DNA from: DAOTXK01 sp034435395
GTDB lineage: Bacteria; Chloroflexota; Anaerolineae; Aggregatilineales; Ch27
Assembly (NCBI GenBank): GCA_034435395.1
Contig: DAOTXK010000354.1
Span: forward strand, 1-37,713
DNA: 37,713 nt
Reading direction: 5' to 3'
Positions 14,272 through 22,554 of this stretch are shown in pieces. Below the pieces are notes generated by a model. It had not been told where the DNA came from. It did not search any database and worked only from the letters and a program-made list of their open reading frames with translations. Numbering within the stretch: the stretch's first letter is position 1; every line of letters starts with the position of its first letter. The translations under genes and the position numbers were made by a program.

Positions 14272-14460
14272 CTAAACCTTGTCGTCTTTCGTCAGGGTTT
14301 TGAGGCAGCGGGTACAGAGATTCCGCCTGACCAGGCGGCCCTTTTCCATCACCGTGACCCGCTGGATGTTGGGCTTAAACTGCCGCTTGGTGGCCTGCAT
14401 CGAGTGGCTGCGTTTATTGCCGAACATCGGCTTCTTGCCGCAGTAATCACATTTCGCCAT
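14272..14460 (-). CDS. rpmB: 50S ribosomal protein L28
   Basis: A 62-residue large-subunit protein, MAKCDYCGKKPMFGNKRSHSM, then TKRQFKPNIQRVTV and LCTRCLKTL. The Cys pairs CDYC and CTRC form the zinc-ribbon (C+) version of L28. ATG 14460 gives the standard N-terminus; the longer frame to 14487 adds a non-family MIEQTRRVP. It is transcribed alone and convergent with rpe. Confidence 0.95.
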   Translation of the reverse strand: MAKCDYCGKKPMFGNKRSHSMQATKRQFKPNIQRVTVMEKGRLVRRNLCTRCLKTLTKDDKV

Positions 14461-14656
14461 GGGAACACGCCTTGTCTGTTCGATCATTGACCCTCAGAAG
14501 ATTGCAGGGGGGATGCTACCATAGCCCCCCCGCTTTGGCAAGGGTGATGATCGCCGATGGCGAAACCGGGCTTCACCCGCGCTGAAGCTGGCCGGTCGAT
14601 TGCGGGGGCGTCCACGCTGCTCCGCCGACCTCCACGCAATGCCCGCTTCCCAGCAA

Positions 14657-15493
14657 TCAGGCATTCGAAACTGCCGCGCCATTGGTCAGTGGGCGGTTGG
14701 CCCACCAATTGGCCGCGATCAGCACGACACCCCAGTAGGCCAGGTAGCCGATCACCTCAAGCAGCGTGGGCGCGTCGTTGTAGCCGACCAGCACGCGCAG
14801 CAGACTGCCCATGGTGGAGGTGTCGCTCAACACCGGCTGGAGATTCCAGACCTGCTCAACCATGGCCGGGAGCCAGCCCAGCTCCACAAATTCGTGCAGG
14901 CCGTGGGCAAACAGCCCGGCGGCAAAGATGAGCAGCAGCACGCTGGTCACGTCGAAGAACCGTCGCACGTTCAGGCGGGCCGCACCGACGTAGACCGCCC
15001 AGCCGGTCAGGACCGCGCCGGCCAGCCCGATCACCCCGCCGATGACCGTCAAGAGGCCGTCGCCGCTGGCCACATTGGCGGCGGTCAGGAACAGGGCCGT
15101 TTCCACCCCTTCGCGAATAACAGCCAGGAACACGATGCCGAACAGCGCCCGGTTGAGGTTCTGCCGGATCGCGGCGTGCATCTCCGCTTCGAGCCTGGTT
15201 TTGATAAACCGCGCCTGACGACGCATCCAAAAGATCATCCAGGTGAGGACGCCAACGGCCAGCAACATCGCCGTGCCTTCAAAGAGCATTTCGCCCTGGC
15301 CCTCGAACTCCGCCCCGGCGATTTGCAGCGCGACCGCCAACGCCAGACTCAGCCCTGACGCCGTCGCCACGGCTGTCCAGGCCAACCAGTGGAGGTCTGG
15401 TCGCTCCAACTGGCGCAGAATACCGAATACAATGCCCACGATCAGGGCCGCTTCCAGCCCTTCGCGAAAGGTAATGAGCAAGGATGGCAGCAT
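14657..15493 (-). CDS. FTR1-family high-affinity iron permease
   Basis: A 278-residue inner-membrane protein with about seven hydrophobic helices. It has the two iron-binding REXXE signatures of FTR1/EfeU: FREGLEAALIVGIV near the N-terminus and IREGVETALFLTA in the middle (about residue 125). FTR1 moves ferric iron across the membrane, usually with an oxidase or lipoprotein partner; none is next to it here. ATG 15493 (GGGAGGG upstream) gives the canonical MLPSLLITFREGLE start; the longer frame to TTG 15568 reads through a tandem repeat and is unlikely. A Fur-box-like palindrome lies ~90 bp upstream, and a DtxR-family regulator gene is divergent, pointing to iron control. Confidence 0.9.
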   Translation of the reverse strand: MLPSLLITFREGLEAALIVGIVFGILRQLERPDLHWLAWTAVATASGLSLALAVALQIAGAEFEGQGEMLFEGTAMLLAVGVLTWMIFWMRRQARFIKTRLEAEMHAAIRQNLNRALFGIVFLAVIREGVETALFLTAANVASGDGLLTVIGGVIGLAGAVLTGWAVYVGAARLNVRRFFDVTSVLLLIFAAGLFAHGLHEFVELGWLPAMVEQVWNLQPVLSDTSTMGSLLRVLVGYNDAPTLLEVIGYLAYWGVVLIAANWWANRPLTNGAAVSNA

Positions 15494-15504
15494 AAGTGTT
15501 CCCT

Positions 15505-15543
15505 CCCGGCATACCATGCCCGGCATACCATGCCCGGCATGCC
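15505..15543. repeat. Tandem 14-bp repeat in the ftr1 leader
   Basis: Two perfect copies of CCCGGCATACCATG (15505-15518, 15519-15532) are followed by a partial third copy (15533-15543). It lies between the FTR1 start codon and the Fur-box-like palindrome, so it would be in the 5' leader or promoter. Each unit contains the near-palindrome GGCATACCATGCC. Confidence 0.8.
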
Positions 15544-15578
15544 AGGCAAGAGTGCCACGATTTGCCAAAGTGCCTGAT

Positions 15579-15597
15579 ATTGAGAATAATTCTCAAT
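15579..15597. promoter_or_regulatory. Fur-box-like 19-bp palindrome upstream of the iron permease
   Basis: ATTGAGAATAATTCTCAAT is a perfect palindrome whose core, TGAGAATAATTCTCA, fits the 7-1-7 Fur consensus TGAnAATnATTnTCA. It is 86-104 bp upstream of the FTR1 start and 239 bp from the divergent DtxR-family gene. It resembles Fur sites more than typical DtxR/IdeR boxes, so which regulator binds is open. Confidence 0.7.
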
Positions 15598-15835
15598 TGC
15601 AACCATTGAATCATATGCCAGGGGGATAATCAAGGCCCCGGTGTTTAGCGGCGTCTGCGCACAGGTTGAAACCCTATGTTCAACGCGGTTGTAATCTCCC
15701 TGAGCGCTGTCGTGCTCAGCGGTTGCCGACGCCCGGATATCGCCGGGCGGGATAGCGCAGTGGATGGCGGGTTGAAAAACCATTTGCAAACAGCTATATT
15801 ATTTTTTATGTTCATTTGAAAAAACCGGTTCAGGT

Positions 15836-16540
15836 GTGACATTAGAGTGGGTGTGGTGTGCCATAAGCAAGAACATGCAGCCGAAGGTCTGGTCCTACCT
15901 CGCTGAAATATACCGCTTGCAGGATGAGCACTCCTGGCCGACGCTGACGATGGTGGCGGACAGTCGGGAGGTTTCCCTACAGGCTGCTTCACGCATGATT
16001 CGGCGGATGATCGAGCAGGGCTACCTCCGGCGCGCGCCCTATAAAGGGGTGCGACTGACGGCGGCGGGGGAAGCCATCGCGCTACAAGTCATCCGGCGCC
16101 ATCGCATTCTGGAAGTCTTTATGGTCAAGGTGATGGGTTTTGGCTGGGACGAGGTCCATGACATGGTGGAGGCGCTGGAACGGGGGGTGACTGATCCGCT
16201 GGTGGATCGGATGGATGCGATGGCCGGTTATCCGCGACGATGCCCTCACGGCGAACCGATTCCCTCGAAAGAGGGTGTGATGCCGGTGGTACGCGATAAG
16301 CCGTTGACCGAATGGCCCGAAGGATCACCGGCGGAGGTGAGCCGCGTCAAAACCCATGATCCGGAGAAACTCCGGTATCTGGAGCGCGTCAACCTCGTTC
16401 CCGGCAATACGATGGCGATCGTGGCCCGCAGCCCGTTTAACGGCCCTATTCACTTGGAATGTGCCGGGGAACGTCTGGTGATCGGCCATGAGCTGGCCAG
16501 CGTCCTGTACGTCCAGGAACCGGACGCCACCGGGCCGTAA
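15836..16540 (+). CDS. DtxR/MntR-family metal-dependent repressor
   Basis: A 234-residue cytoplasmic regulator. A winged HTH occupies about residues 14-75 (WPTLTMVADSREVSLQAASRMIRRMIEQGYLRRAPYKGVRLT). The metal-binding dimerisation domain follows: RRHRILEVFMVKVMGFGWDEVHDMVEALE, then DRMDAMAGYPRRCPHGEPIP, with the expected His, Glu and Cys ligands. The C-terminus is an SH3-like FeoA-type domain (LERVNLVPG, VARSPFNGPIHLECAGERLVIGHELASVLYV). Length matches three-domain DtxR proteins. The GTG at 15836 is the longest start; ATG at about 15875 (MQPKVWSYLAEIY) fits the family well. Next to the iron permease, it probably represses iron uptake. Confidence 0.9.
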   Translation: MTLEWVWCAISKNMQPKVWSYLAEIYRLQDEHSWPTLTMVADSREVSLQAASRMIRRMIEQGYLRRAPYKGVRLTAAGEAIALQVIRRHRILEVFMVKVMGFGWDEVHDMVEALERGVTDPLVDRMDAMAGYPRRCPHGEPIPSKEGVMPVVRDKPLTEWPEGSPAEVSRVKTHDPEKLRYLERVNLVPGNTMAIVARSPFNGPIHLECAGERLVIGHELASVLYVQEPDATGP

Positions 16541-16746
16541 GCCCCACGACGAACAACCGAAGCGCCGCCAACAATCCATAGCTGACCGGGCGGGCGCTGG
16601 CCGAGGCGTTTGCTGGCGGCAATTGGCGGCGGCAGCACATTTTTTTATTGCCGCCGGAGGCTCCCTGGCCGAGCCGGTGCAGGGCGGGCAGTTGGATATA
16701 TCATAGCACAAATATTCTATTTCGGCGGTTAGAATCTACTAACTCA

Positions 16747-16814
16747 ACCTCACCCCTTAACCCCCGGCTCTTTTTCCCCTCTCCATCCATGATGGAGAGG
16801 GGCCAGGGGTGAGG
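16747..16814. repeat. Nested palindromic intergenic repeat
   Basis: CCTCACCCC...GGGGTGAGG forms an outer stem around a perfect inner stem CCCCTCTCCATC/GATGGAGAGGGG with a CAT loop. Palindromes of this kind with CCTCACCCC and CCCCTCTCC arms recur between genes in several bacterial genomes. It ends 12 nt before the TIR-HEAT stop and may act as a terminator. Confidence 0.7.
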
Positions 16815-16825
16815 TGGTCCGGCGG

Positions 16826-18136
16826 TTAAAAAGGTATAATCCTAAATAGCGCCTTGTTGGCCTGCTCGCGCACATAGGTGTTTTCGTCGCGCGAAGCCTC
16901 TTCCAGTGCTGACATGGCGGTAACATCTCCGATCTCTCCCAGTGCCTCGGCGGCCTGCCCGCGCACCCAGGTCACTTCGTCGCGCAAAGTTTCGATCAGC
17001 GCTGGCACGGCGGTAACATCTCCGATCTCTCCCAGTGCCTCGGCGGCCTGCCTGCGCACGGCGGAATCTTCGTCGCGCAAAGTTTCGATCAGCGCTGGCA
17101 CGGCGGTAACATCTCCGATCTCTCCCAGTGCCTCGGCGGCCTGCCTGCGCACGTCGGAATCTTCGTCGCGCAAAGCCTCGATCAGCGCCGGTACAGCGGC
17201 AGCGTCTCCAATCAGCCCCAGCGCCTCAGCTGCCTGCTCGCGCACATAAAAAGATTCGTCGCGCAAGGCTTCGATCAGCGCTGGCACGGCAGCGTCTCCG
17301 ATCTCTCCCAATGCCCCAGCGGCCTGCCTGCGCACATCGTCATCTTCGTCGCGCAAAGTTTCGATCAGCGCGGGCACGGCAACGTCTCCAATCTTCACCA
17401 GTGCATCGGCGGCCTGCCTGCGCACGTAGAAATCTTCGTCGCGCAAAGCCTCGATGCGCAAAGCTTCGATCAGTGCCGGCACGGCCCGCGTATCCTTGTA
17501 TTTCGTCAGTTCGACCAGCTTAACAGCCGCCTGAAAGCGCACATCGGAATATGGGGAAACCTGCGCCGCCTGCGCCAACACTTCAATCGCCGTCGGGTGG
17601 GTTATCTTTCCCAGGCTTTCGATGACATTCAACCGTTTATCGGTATCGGAGCTGTCCAGGTCAATGACTGCCTGCCTGACAGGGGGCGGCGCATCCGGCG
17701 GGATGGGGATGGAGGTGGGTGTCGGCTCGCGGTCCGGTCGCCTCGGCGGCTTCTGCTCGATTTCCCACAGCCGCCGGAAGAGCTTTCCCCAGGGGCGGTC
17801 TGCCGGGTCGCGGGCGGTGAAGTCCAGGTATTGCAGCGCTTCCAGCCGGGGATGCAGCTCAGTCGGCTTCAGCATGATCGGAATCACAGGGATGCCCGCC
17901 CCCCAGGCAAAAGCCCATTCATAGGTGACATACTCGGACGCCCGCGCCTGAGGCGACATGATCACGATCACGGCGAGGGCGCTGCGGATGGCGTTATCAA
18001 TTTCATCACGCCAGTCCTTGCCGGGGGCGATGTCGCTGTCCATCCAGCCTTCGAAGCCGCTGTCTATCAGTTTTTGCTTCAAGAAATAGGCGAATTAGCT
18101 GTCGTCGTGCTTGTGGGCGATAAAAACGTGGGCCAT
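16826..18136 (-). CDS. TIR domain plus HEAT-repeat protein, interrupted by an in-frame stop at codon 14
   Basis: From ATG 18136 (GGGGAGGGG upstream) the frame reads MAHVFIAHKHDDS, then TAA (18097-18095), then FAYFLKQKLIDSGFEGWMDS in the same frame, so a nonsense codon splits the first strand-helix of a TIR domain. The TIR part (to about residue 140) keeps the aA-bB region, VIVIMSPQARASEYVTYEWAFAWG with the Glu expected for NADase activity, and IPVIPIML. A Pro-rich linker follows, then about eight HEAT/PBS-lyase repeats of 31 residues (AVPALIEALRDE-VRRQAAEALGEIGD). Several repeats are nearly identical in DNA. Translation from TTG 18082 would give 418 residues lacking the first TIR strand. TIR-HEAT proteins are plausible NAD-depleting defence effectors or signalling proteins; this copy may be inactive. 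Confidence 0.85.
16905..17190 (-). repeat. Near-identical 93-bp tandem repeats in the HEAT region
   Basis: The 31-codon unit encoding AVPALIETLRDE-VRRQAAEALGEIGDVT recurs with only a few base changes (compare 16918-17010, 17011-17103 and 17104-17190). Such DNA identity implies recent duplication or homogenisation and a capacity to change copy number. More diverged copies continue to about 17500. Confidence 0.8.
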
Positions 18137-18473
18137 CCGTCCCCTCCCCTGCTGCCCGCTCCGGCTTCCCATGTTCAATTATAGCACCGGGGCGCGGGTT
18201 TCTGGGTTGTTTATCATTATCGGTGGAAATGTTATTTTGAACCGCTAAGCGCGCCAAATACGCCAAGGAATCTCTTAAAAACTCACAAGGAACCTGCGCG
18301 AACTCAGTGGCGTTTGTGGCTCAGGCCGAAAAAGACACACCGCCGATTTCAGGCCCGGTGGATGACGGCTGTTATAGCCTGTTATAATTGCGCCTGATCG
18401 GTCTGGCAGCGGAACCCAGGGACCTGAATGGGTTCAGGCGGGCTGCTGGTAGCTGAGGCGGGGAAGGCTTGCC
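18137..18473 (+). promoter_or_regulatory. Intergenic region with an extended -10 promoter for the ABC exporter
   Basis: No gene is seen in these 337 bp between divergent genes. TGTTATAAT (18380-18388) is a perfect extended -10 facing the ABC exporter; the matching -35 is weak. A stretch near 18240-18340 (CGCTAAGCGCGCCAAATACG..., GGCGTTTGTGGCTCAGG) resembles the degraded genome-wide repeats often seen between genes. Confidence 0.45.
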
Positions 18474-20426
18474 ATGGGATTTCACGGCGGGGGGTGGTTT
18501 GTTTACGTTCGTGGCAGCGAGGAGGGCCGGCCGCATGTGACCGGGGCGCTGCTGCGCCGGGTGCTGGGTTTCGCCCGCCCGTACTACCGGCACATCGCCC
18601 TGCTGCTGGCCACGATTCTGGCGACCACGGCCCTGGACCTGGTCACGCCGCTGATCTTCCGCCAGCTGATCGACCATACGCTGCCGGCCGGCGAAGTCGG
18701 GCAGCTCAACTGGCTGGCGCTGGGGCTGGTGTTGATCCCCCTGCTCAGCGGAGCGGTGCGGGTTCTGGGGCGCAAGGTGAACGCCACCATCGGTGAAGGC
18801 GTGATCTATGACCTGCGGGTGGCGCTGTTTGGGCATCTCCAGCGCCTGTCGCTGGCGTTTTTCACCCACACCAAAGTGGGCGAGCTGATGAGCCGCCTCA
18901 ACAACGACGTGGTTGACGCGCAGCGGGCCATCAGCAACACCATCGTCGATATCGTCACCAACCTGATTCAAACGGCGGCCACGCTGGCGGTGATGCTCAC
19001 GCTGGAGTGGCGGCTGACGCTGATCGCGGTGCTAGTGCTGCCGCTGTTCATCCTGGCGGGGCAGCGGCTGGGCGTCCGGCTGCGGGAGATCGCCCGCCAG
19101 GCCATGGAGTACAACGCCCAGATGAATGCCATGATGAACGAGACACTGAACATCAGCGGGGTGCTGCTGGTTAAGCTGTTCGGGCGGGCCCGGATGGAAG
19201 TCGACCGCTTCCGGGATCGCGCCGCCAACGTGCGCGATCTGGGCGTGCGGCGGGCGGTGGTGGGCAGCCAGTTTTTTGTGGTCATCGGGCTGGTGGCGGC
19301 CATCGGCACGGCGCTGGTGTACTGGGTGGGCGGCCACCTGGTCTTGCAGGGGACGTTTACCATTGGCACGATCGTGGCCTTCAGCGCTTACCTCACCCAG
19401 CTTTATGTGGCGCTGCAGGGGTTAACCAACGCGCCGGTCGCCTTTGCTACCTCGATGGTCAGCTTCGAACGGGTTTTTGAGGTGACCGATCTGCCGCTGG
19501 ACATCGTGGAGAAGCCCGACGCCTACGCGCTGACGGACGTGCGCGGCGAGATCGTGTTTGAGGATGTGACCTTCCGCTACCAGGTCGACCAGCGCACGCT
19601 GCTCAGCGAGGTGCAGCGCTTCGGCCAGATGGACAGCGTGCAGGCGGTGCTGTCCGGGGGACAGGGCAGGGGAGACGGCAGACCCGATGGCCGACCAAGG
19701 GTCGCCCCGGCTCCTCAGAGCCAGGCGCGGGAGCTGGCCCTGGAAGGTCTGTCCTTCACCATTCAGCCGGGCCAGCTGGTGGCCCTGGTCGGGCCAAGCG
19801 GGGCGGGCAAAACCACCCTGACCTACCTGATCCCGCGTCTGTACGATCCGACCGAGGGGCGCATCCTGCTGGACGGGCACGACCTGCGCGACGTGACGCT
19901 GGACTCGCTGGCGGTCCAGATCGGCATGGTGACGCAGGAGACCCATCTGTTCCATGATACCATCCGCACCAATCTGCTGTATGCGCGGCTGGACGCCACG
20001 CAGGCCGAACTGGAGGCCGCCTGCCGGGCCGCCAATATCCACGACTTCATCAGGGGGTTGCCCGACGGGTACGATACGATCGTCGGCGAGCGCGGCTACC
20101 GGTTGAGCGGCGGCGAGAAGCAGCGCATCGCCATCGCCAGGGTGGTTCTCAAGGACCCCCGCGTCCTGGTGCTGGACGAGGCCACCAGCCACCTGGACAG
20201 CCAGTCCGAGTCCCTTATCCAGGACGCGCTGAAGACGGTCATGGCAGGCCGGACGAGCATCGTCATCGCCCACCGGTTGAGCACCATCCTGGCGGCGGAC
20301 CTGATCCTGGTGCTGGATCGGGGCCGGATCGTGGAGCAGGGGAGGCATCATGATCTGCTGGCGCGGGGCGGGCTGTATGCCCAGCTGTACGAGACGCAGT
20401 TTAAACGGGAGGAGGAGGTCATTTGA
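18474..20426 (+). CDS. ABC exporter half-transporter (MsbA/MdlB type)
   Basis: A 650-residue inner-membrane exporter with a fused membrane domain (six helices, about residues 25-325) and ATPase domain (about 355-640). ATPase motifs are GPSGAGKTTLTY (Walker A), VTQETHLFHDTIRTN (Q loop), RLSGGEKQRIAIAR (signature), RVLVLDEATSHLD (Walker B/D loop) and VIAHRLS (switch His). About 45-50 extra residues, Gly/Arg/Pro-rich, interrupt the ATPase core between the A-loop strand (VTFRYQ) and LEGLSFTIQPGQLVAL. It has one ATPase domain and so works as a homo- or heterodimer; the substrate is unknown. ATG 18474 follows GGGGAAGG. It overlaps the next gene by one base (TGATG), so the two are translationally coupled. 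Confidence 0.92.
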   Translation: MGFHGGGWFVYVRGSEEGRPHVTGALLRRVLGFARPYYRHIALLLATILATTALDLVTPLIFRQLIDHTLPAGEVGQLNWLALGLVLIPLLSGAVRVLGRKVNATIGEGVIYDLRVALFGHLQRLSLAFFTHTKVGELMSRLNNDVVDAQRAISNTIVDIVTNLIQTAATLAVMLTLEWRLTLIAVLVLPLFILAGQRLGVRLREIARQAMEYNAQMNAMMNETLNISGVLLVKLFGRARMEVDRFRDRAANVRDLGVRRAVVGSQFFVVIGLVAAIGTALVYWVGGHLVLQGTFTIGTIVAFSAYLTQLYVALQGLTNAPVAFATSMVSFERVFEVTDLPLDIVEKPDAYALTDVRGEIVFEDVTFRYQVDQRTLLSEVQRFGQMDSVQAVLSGGQGRGDGRPDGRPRVAPAPQSQARELALEGLSFTIQPGQLVALVGPSGAGKTTLTYLIPRLYDPTEGRILLDGHDLRDVTLDSLAVQIGMVTQETHLFHDTIRTNLLYARLDATQAELEAACRAANIHDFIRGLPDGYDTIVGERGYRLSGGEKQRIAIARVVLKDPRVLVLDEATSHLDSQSESLIQDALKTVMAGRTSIVIAHRLSTILAADLILVLDRGRIVEQGRHHDLLARGGLYAQLYETQFKREEEVI

Positions 20427-21013
20427 TGGCCGAGCCGCGCCAGGTGGCGTTCCTGATTTTTGACGACATGGAGGACCTGGACTTCGCCGGGCCGTATGAG
20501 GTTTTTGCGGTGGCGGCGCGCACACAGCAGCCCACGCCCTTCACCGTTTATACCGTTGCCGAGAATGACGCCGTTACCACGCGGGGCGGGCTACGCCTGA
20601 TCCCGCACTACACCGTCCACAACTGTCCCCCGCCGGATATTCTGCTGGTGCCCGGCGGCTGGGGCACGCGCGCCCTCCTGGACCGCGACGACCTGTTGGA
20701 CTGGATTCGGGCGCAGGCGGCGCGGGTGGAACACGTGCTTTCCGTTTGCACGGGGGCGCTCGTGCTGGCGCGGGCTGGCCTGTTGGATGGTCTGGGGGCG
20801 ACGACCCATCATTCGGCGTTTGATCTGCTGCGGGCGGAAGCGCCGACCGCGGAGGTTTACGAGGACCGCCGTTACGTGGACAACGGCCAGGTGATCACCT
20901 CCAGCGGGATCTCGGCGGGCATCGATATGGCGTTACACGTGGTGGCCAGGCTACTGGGCAGTGAGGCGGCCCAGGCGACCGCCGATTACATGGAATACCG
21001 CTGGCTGCCGTAG
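20426..21013 (+). CDS. DJ-1/PfpI-family protein (isonitrile hydratase-like)
   Basis: A 195-residue cytoplasmic protein of the DJ-1/PfpI superfamily. It has VAFLIFDDMEDLDFAGPYEVF at the start, DILLVPGGWGTR, the nucleophile elbow VLSVCTGALVLARAGLLDG with the reactive Cys, ATTHHSAFD, and VITSSGISAGIDMALH. This pattern matches the GATase1/AraC-like branch that includes isonitrile hydratase, but without an AraC DNA-binding tail. ATG 20426 overlaps the exporter stop (TGATG) and has GGAGGAGG upstream. The coupling suggests a shared task, perhaps handling a reactive compound that the exporter removes; that is inference. Confidence 0.88.
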   Translation: MAEPRQVAFLIFDDMEDLDFAGPYEVFAVAARTQQPTPFTVYTVAENDAVTTRGGLRLIPHYTVHNCPPPDILLVPGGWGTRALLDRDDLLDWIRAQAARVEHVLSVCTGALVLARAGLLDGLGATTHHSAFDLLRAEAPTAEVYEDRRYVDNGQVITSSGISAGIDMALHVVARLLGSEAAQATADYMEYRWLP

Positions 21014-21203
21014 CGAGCGGCTGGCCCGAATGCGGGCTGACGCGGTCGGGCGGTGAGATCGCGCCCGTTTCCCGCGCCGGGAGGGGGTGCCTGGTGTTGC
21101 TCCAAATTCCCAGGGATACTATACTCGTCAGCGCCAGAGAGGGGACGGCTGGCGCAGCTGGCTTCGTCTGTTTGGGGCGTCGGTCAGGGAGGCGGGAGAA
21201 GCG

Positions 21204-22358
21204 GTGAGGCGACTGATCCAGGTGATGGTACTGGCTTTACTCCTGTTCAGTGCGGCCTGCATGAACATTTATACACCGACGCCCGCCGCCCCGACAGCCA
21301 CCCTGCCGGCGCTGGCAACCTTCACCCCGCGCTACACGGCCACCCCAATCCCCACGCCCAGCCCGCGTCCGACGTTTACCTATACCCCGTCCCTCACCCC
21401 GATCCCGCCCTCGCCGACCGACTCGCCCACGCCGACGCCAACCCCGCCGACTATTGGGCGGGTGTCGTCCGTGCAGGTGGCAGTTCGCCTGCGGGAAGGC
21501 CCCGGCACCACGTTCCCGGTCATTCAAGGGGTTCCCGTCAACACCGAAGTGATTATCCTGGCGCAGAATGAAGACCAGCGCTGGTATAACGTCCGGCTGG
21601 AGGACGGCACCGAAGGCTGGATGGCGGCCAATCTGGTATACGTGCTGCCGACGCTGACGCCATTGCCGACCAGCACCGCGCCAGGGGTGGTGCTGGAAGT
21701 GAGCGGGACACCAGTGGCGACGGCGCTGCTGGGAGGGCAGCCGATCACGGCCACGCCCAGTTTCACGCCAATGATCGGAGAGACAGCGGTGGCGGCTGCG
21801 CCGACGCTGATCACCCCCGGCACAATCACGGCGACGCCGTCCAGCACCGCCACCCTGCGTCCTGGGGCCGGCATCCCCACCATCACGCCTGGCCTGCCCT
21901 CCACCCCGACGCTCACGGCGACCAGCCCGGCCACGCCGACCGCTAATGGGACTGTGCTGGCCCCGGGACGGCGCTTTAATGTGCTGGCCTACTGCGAGCA
22001 GTTTCACGAGGTCCCGCCACCGCTGGCCGCCGGGACCACCATCAACGTGTTTTGGGGCTGGTTTGCCACCACTCAGGAATATCTCCAGCAGCACCTGGAC
22101 AACGTGATCTACGAAGTCCGCTTCGATGGGCAGTTGCTCAGCAGCTGGCGGAGGTACGCGGATCAGGCCCGGCAGCGGCCGAACGGCGACTGGGAGATTT
22201 ACTGGTACGTGCCGATTGAGGAGCCGCTGTCATCAGGCACGCATACCATCACCTACCGCGTGACGTGGCGGGACGCGGTCTTTGATGGCTATCGGTGGTT
22301 TGGCCCCGGCACGGAAACCGAGTTTGAAGCCGGGAATTGCTCCCTTGAGGTCCGGTAG
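21204..22358 (+). CDS. SH3b-domain lipoprotein with Thr/Pro-rich linkers
   Basis: An exported protein. From GTG 21204 the N-terminus VRRLIQVMVLALLLFSAAC is a lipoprotein signal with lipobox FSAAC. A Thr/Pro-rich spacer of about 70 residues follows, then an SH3b domain (VRLREGPGTTFPVIQGV ... RWYNVRLEDGTEGWMAANLV), a second Thr/Pro-rich linker of ~100 residues, and a C-terminal beta-rich domain of about 130 residues (FNVLAYCEQFHEVPPPL ... TEFEAGNCSLEV) that was not recognised. It is probably anchored to the outer face of the membrane and reaches into the cell envelope. The frame is open further upstream to ATG 21087, but that would bury the lipobox. Confidence 0.75.
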   Translation: MRRLIQVMVLALLLFSAACMNIYTPTPAAPTATLPALATFTPRYTATPIPTPSPRPTFTYTPSLTPIPPSPTDSPTPTPTPPTIGRVSSVQVAVRLREGPGTTFPVIQGVPVNTEVIILAQNEDQRWYNVRLEDGTEGWMAANLVYVLPTLTPLPTSTAPGVVLEVSGTPVATALLGGQPITATPSFTPMIGETAVAAAPTLITPGTITATPSSTATLRPGAGIPTITPGLPSTPTLTATSPATPTANGTVLAPGRRFNVLAYCEQFHEVPPPLAAGTTINVFWGWFATTQEYLQQHLDNVIYEVRFDGQLLSSWRRYADQARQRPNGDWEIYWYVPIEEPLSSGTHTITYRVTWRDAVFDGYRWFGPGTETEFEAGNCSLEVR

Positions 22359-22554
22359 CCGTGCCGGACTGACCGGGGCGGCCAGTGGGAAGTCAACAGC
22401 CCGCTATATCGGCGTGGGAGCGGCTCACCCGGGTCGACCCAGGCCCGCGTTCCGACCACCCTTCTGGTGACATTTGCCACTGGGCAAACCGGCGTTTATC
22501 CTCTACGTTATGGATAGAGATCGTCAACGTTTTGAGAGAAGGGCTGGGGAGGGT

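Noticed and set aside
15494..15568. N-terminal extension of the FTR1 permease to TTG 15568
   Set aside because: It would translate the 14-bp tandem repeat and run almost to the Fur-type palindrome; the internal ATG 15493 has a strong ribosome-binding site and the family start.
16627..16656. CGGCGGCA...TGCCGCCG hairpin after the DtxR-family gene as a terminator
   Set aside because: The T run lies in the loop rather than after the stem, so it does not fit an intrinsic terminator.
16878..18184. Several long plus-strand frames opposite the TIR-HEAT gene
   Set aside because: They arise from the repetitive antisense of the HEAT units and show the same low-complexity pattern in two frames.
18230..18345. 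Possible gene or structured RNA in the repeat-like spacer
   Set aside because: It looks like a degraded intergenic repeat; no stable fold or coding frame could be supported by eye.
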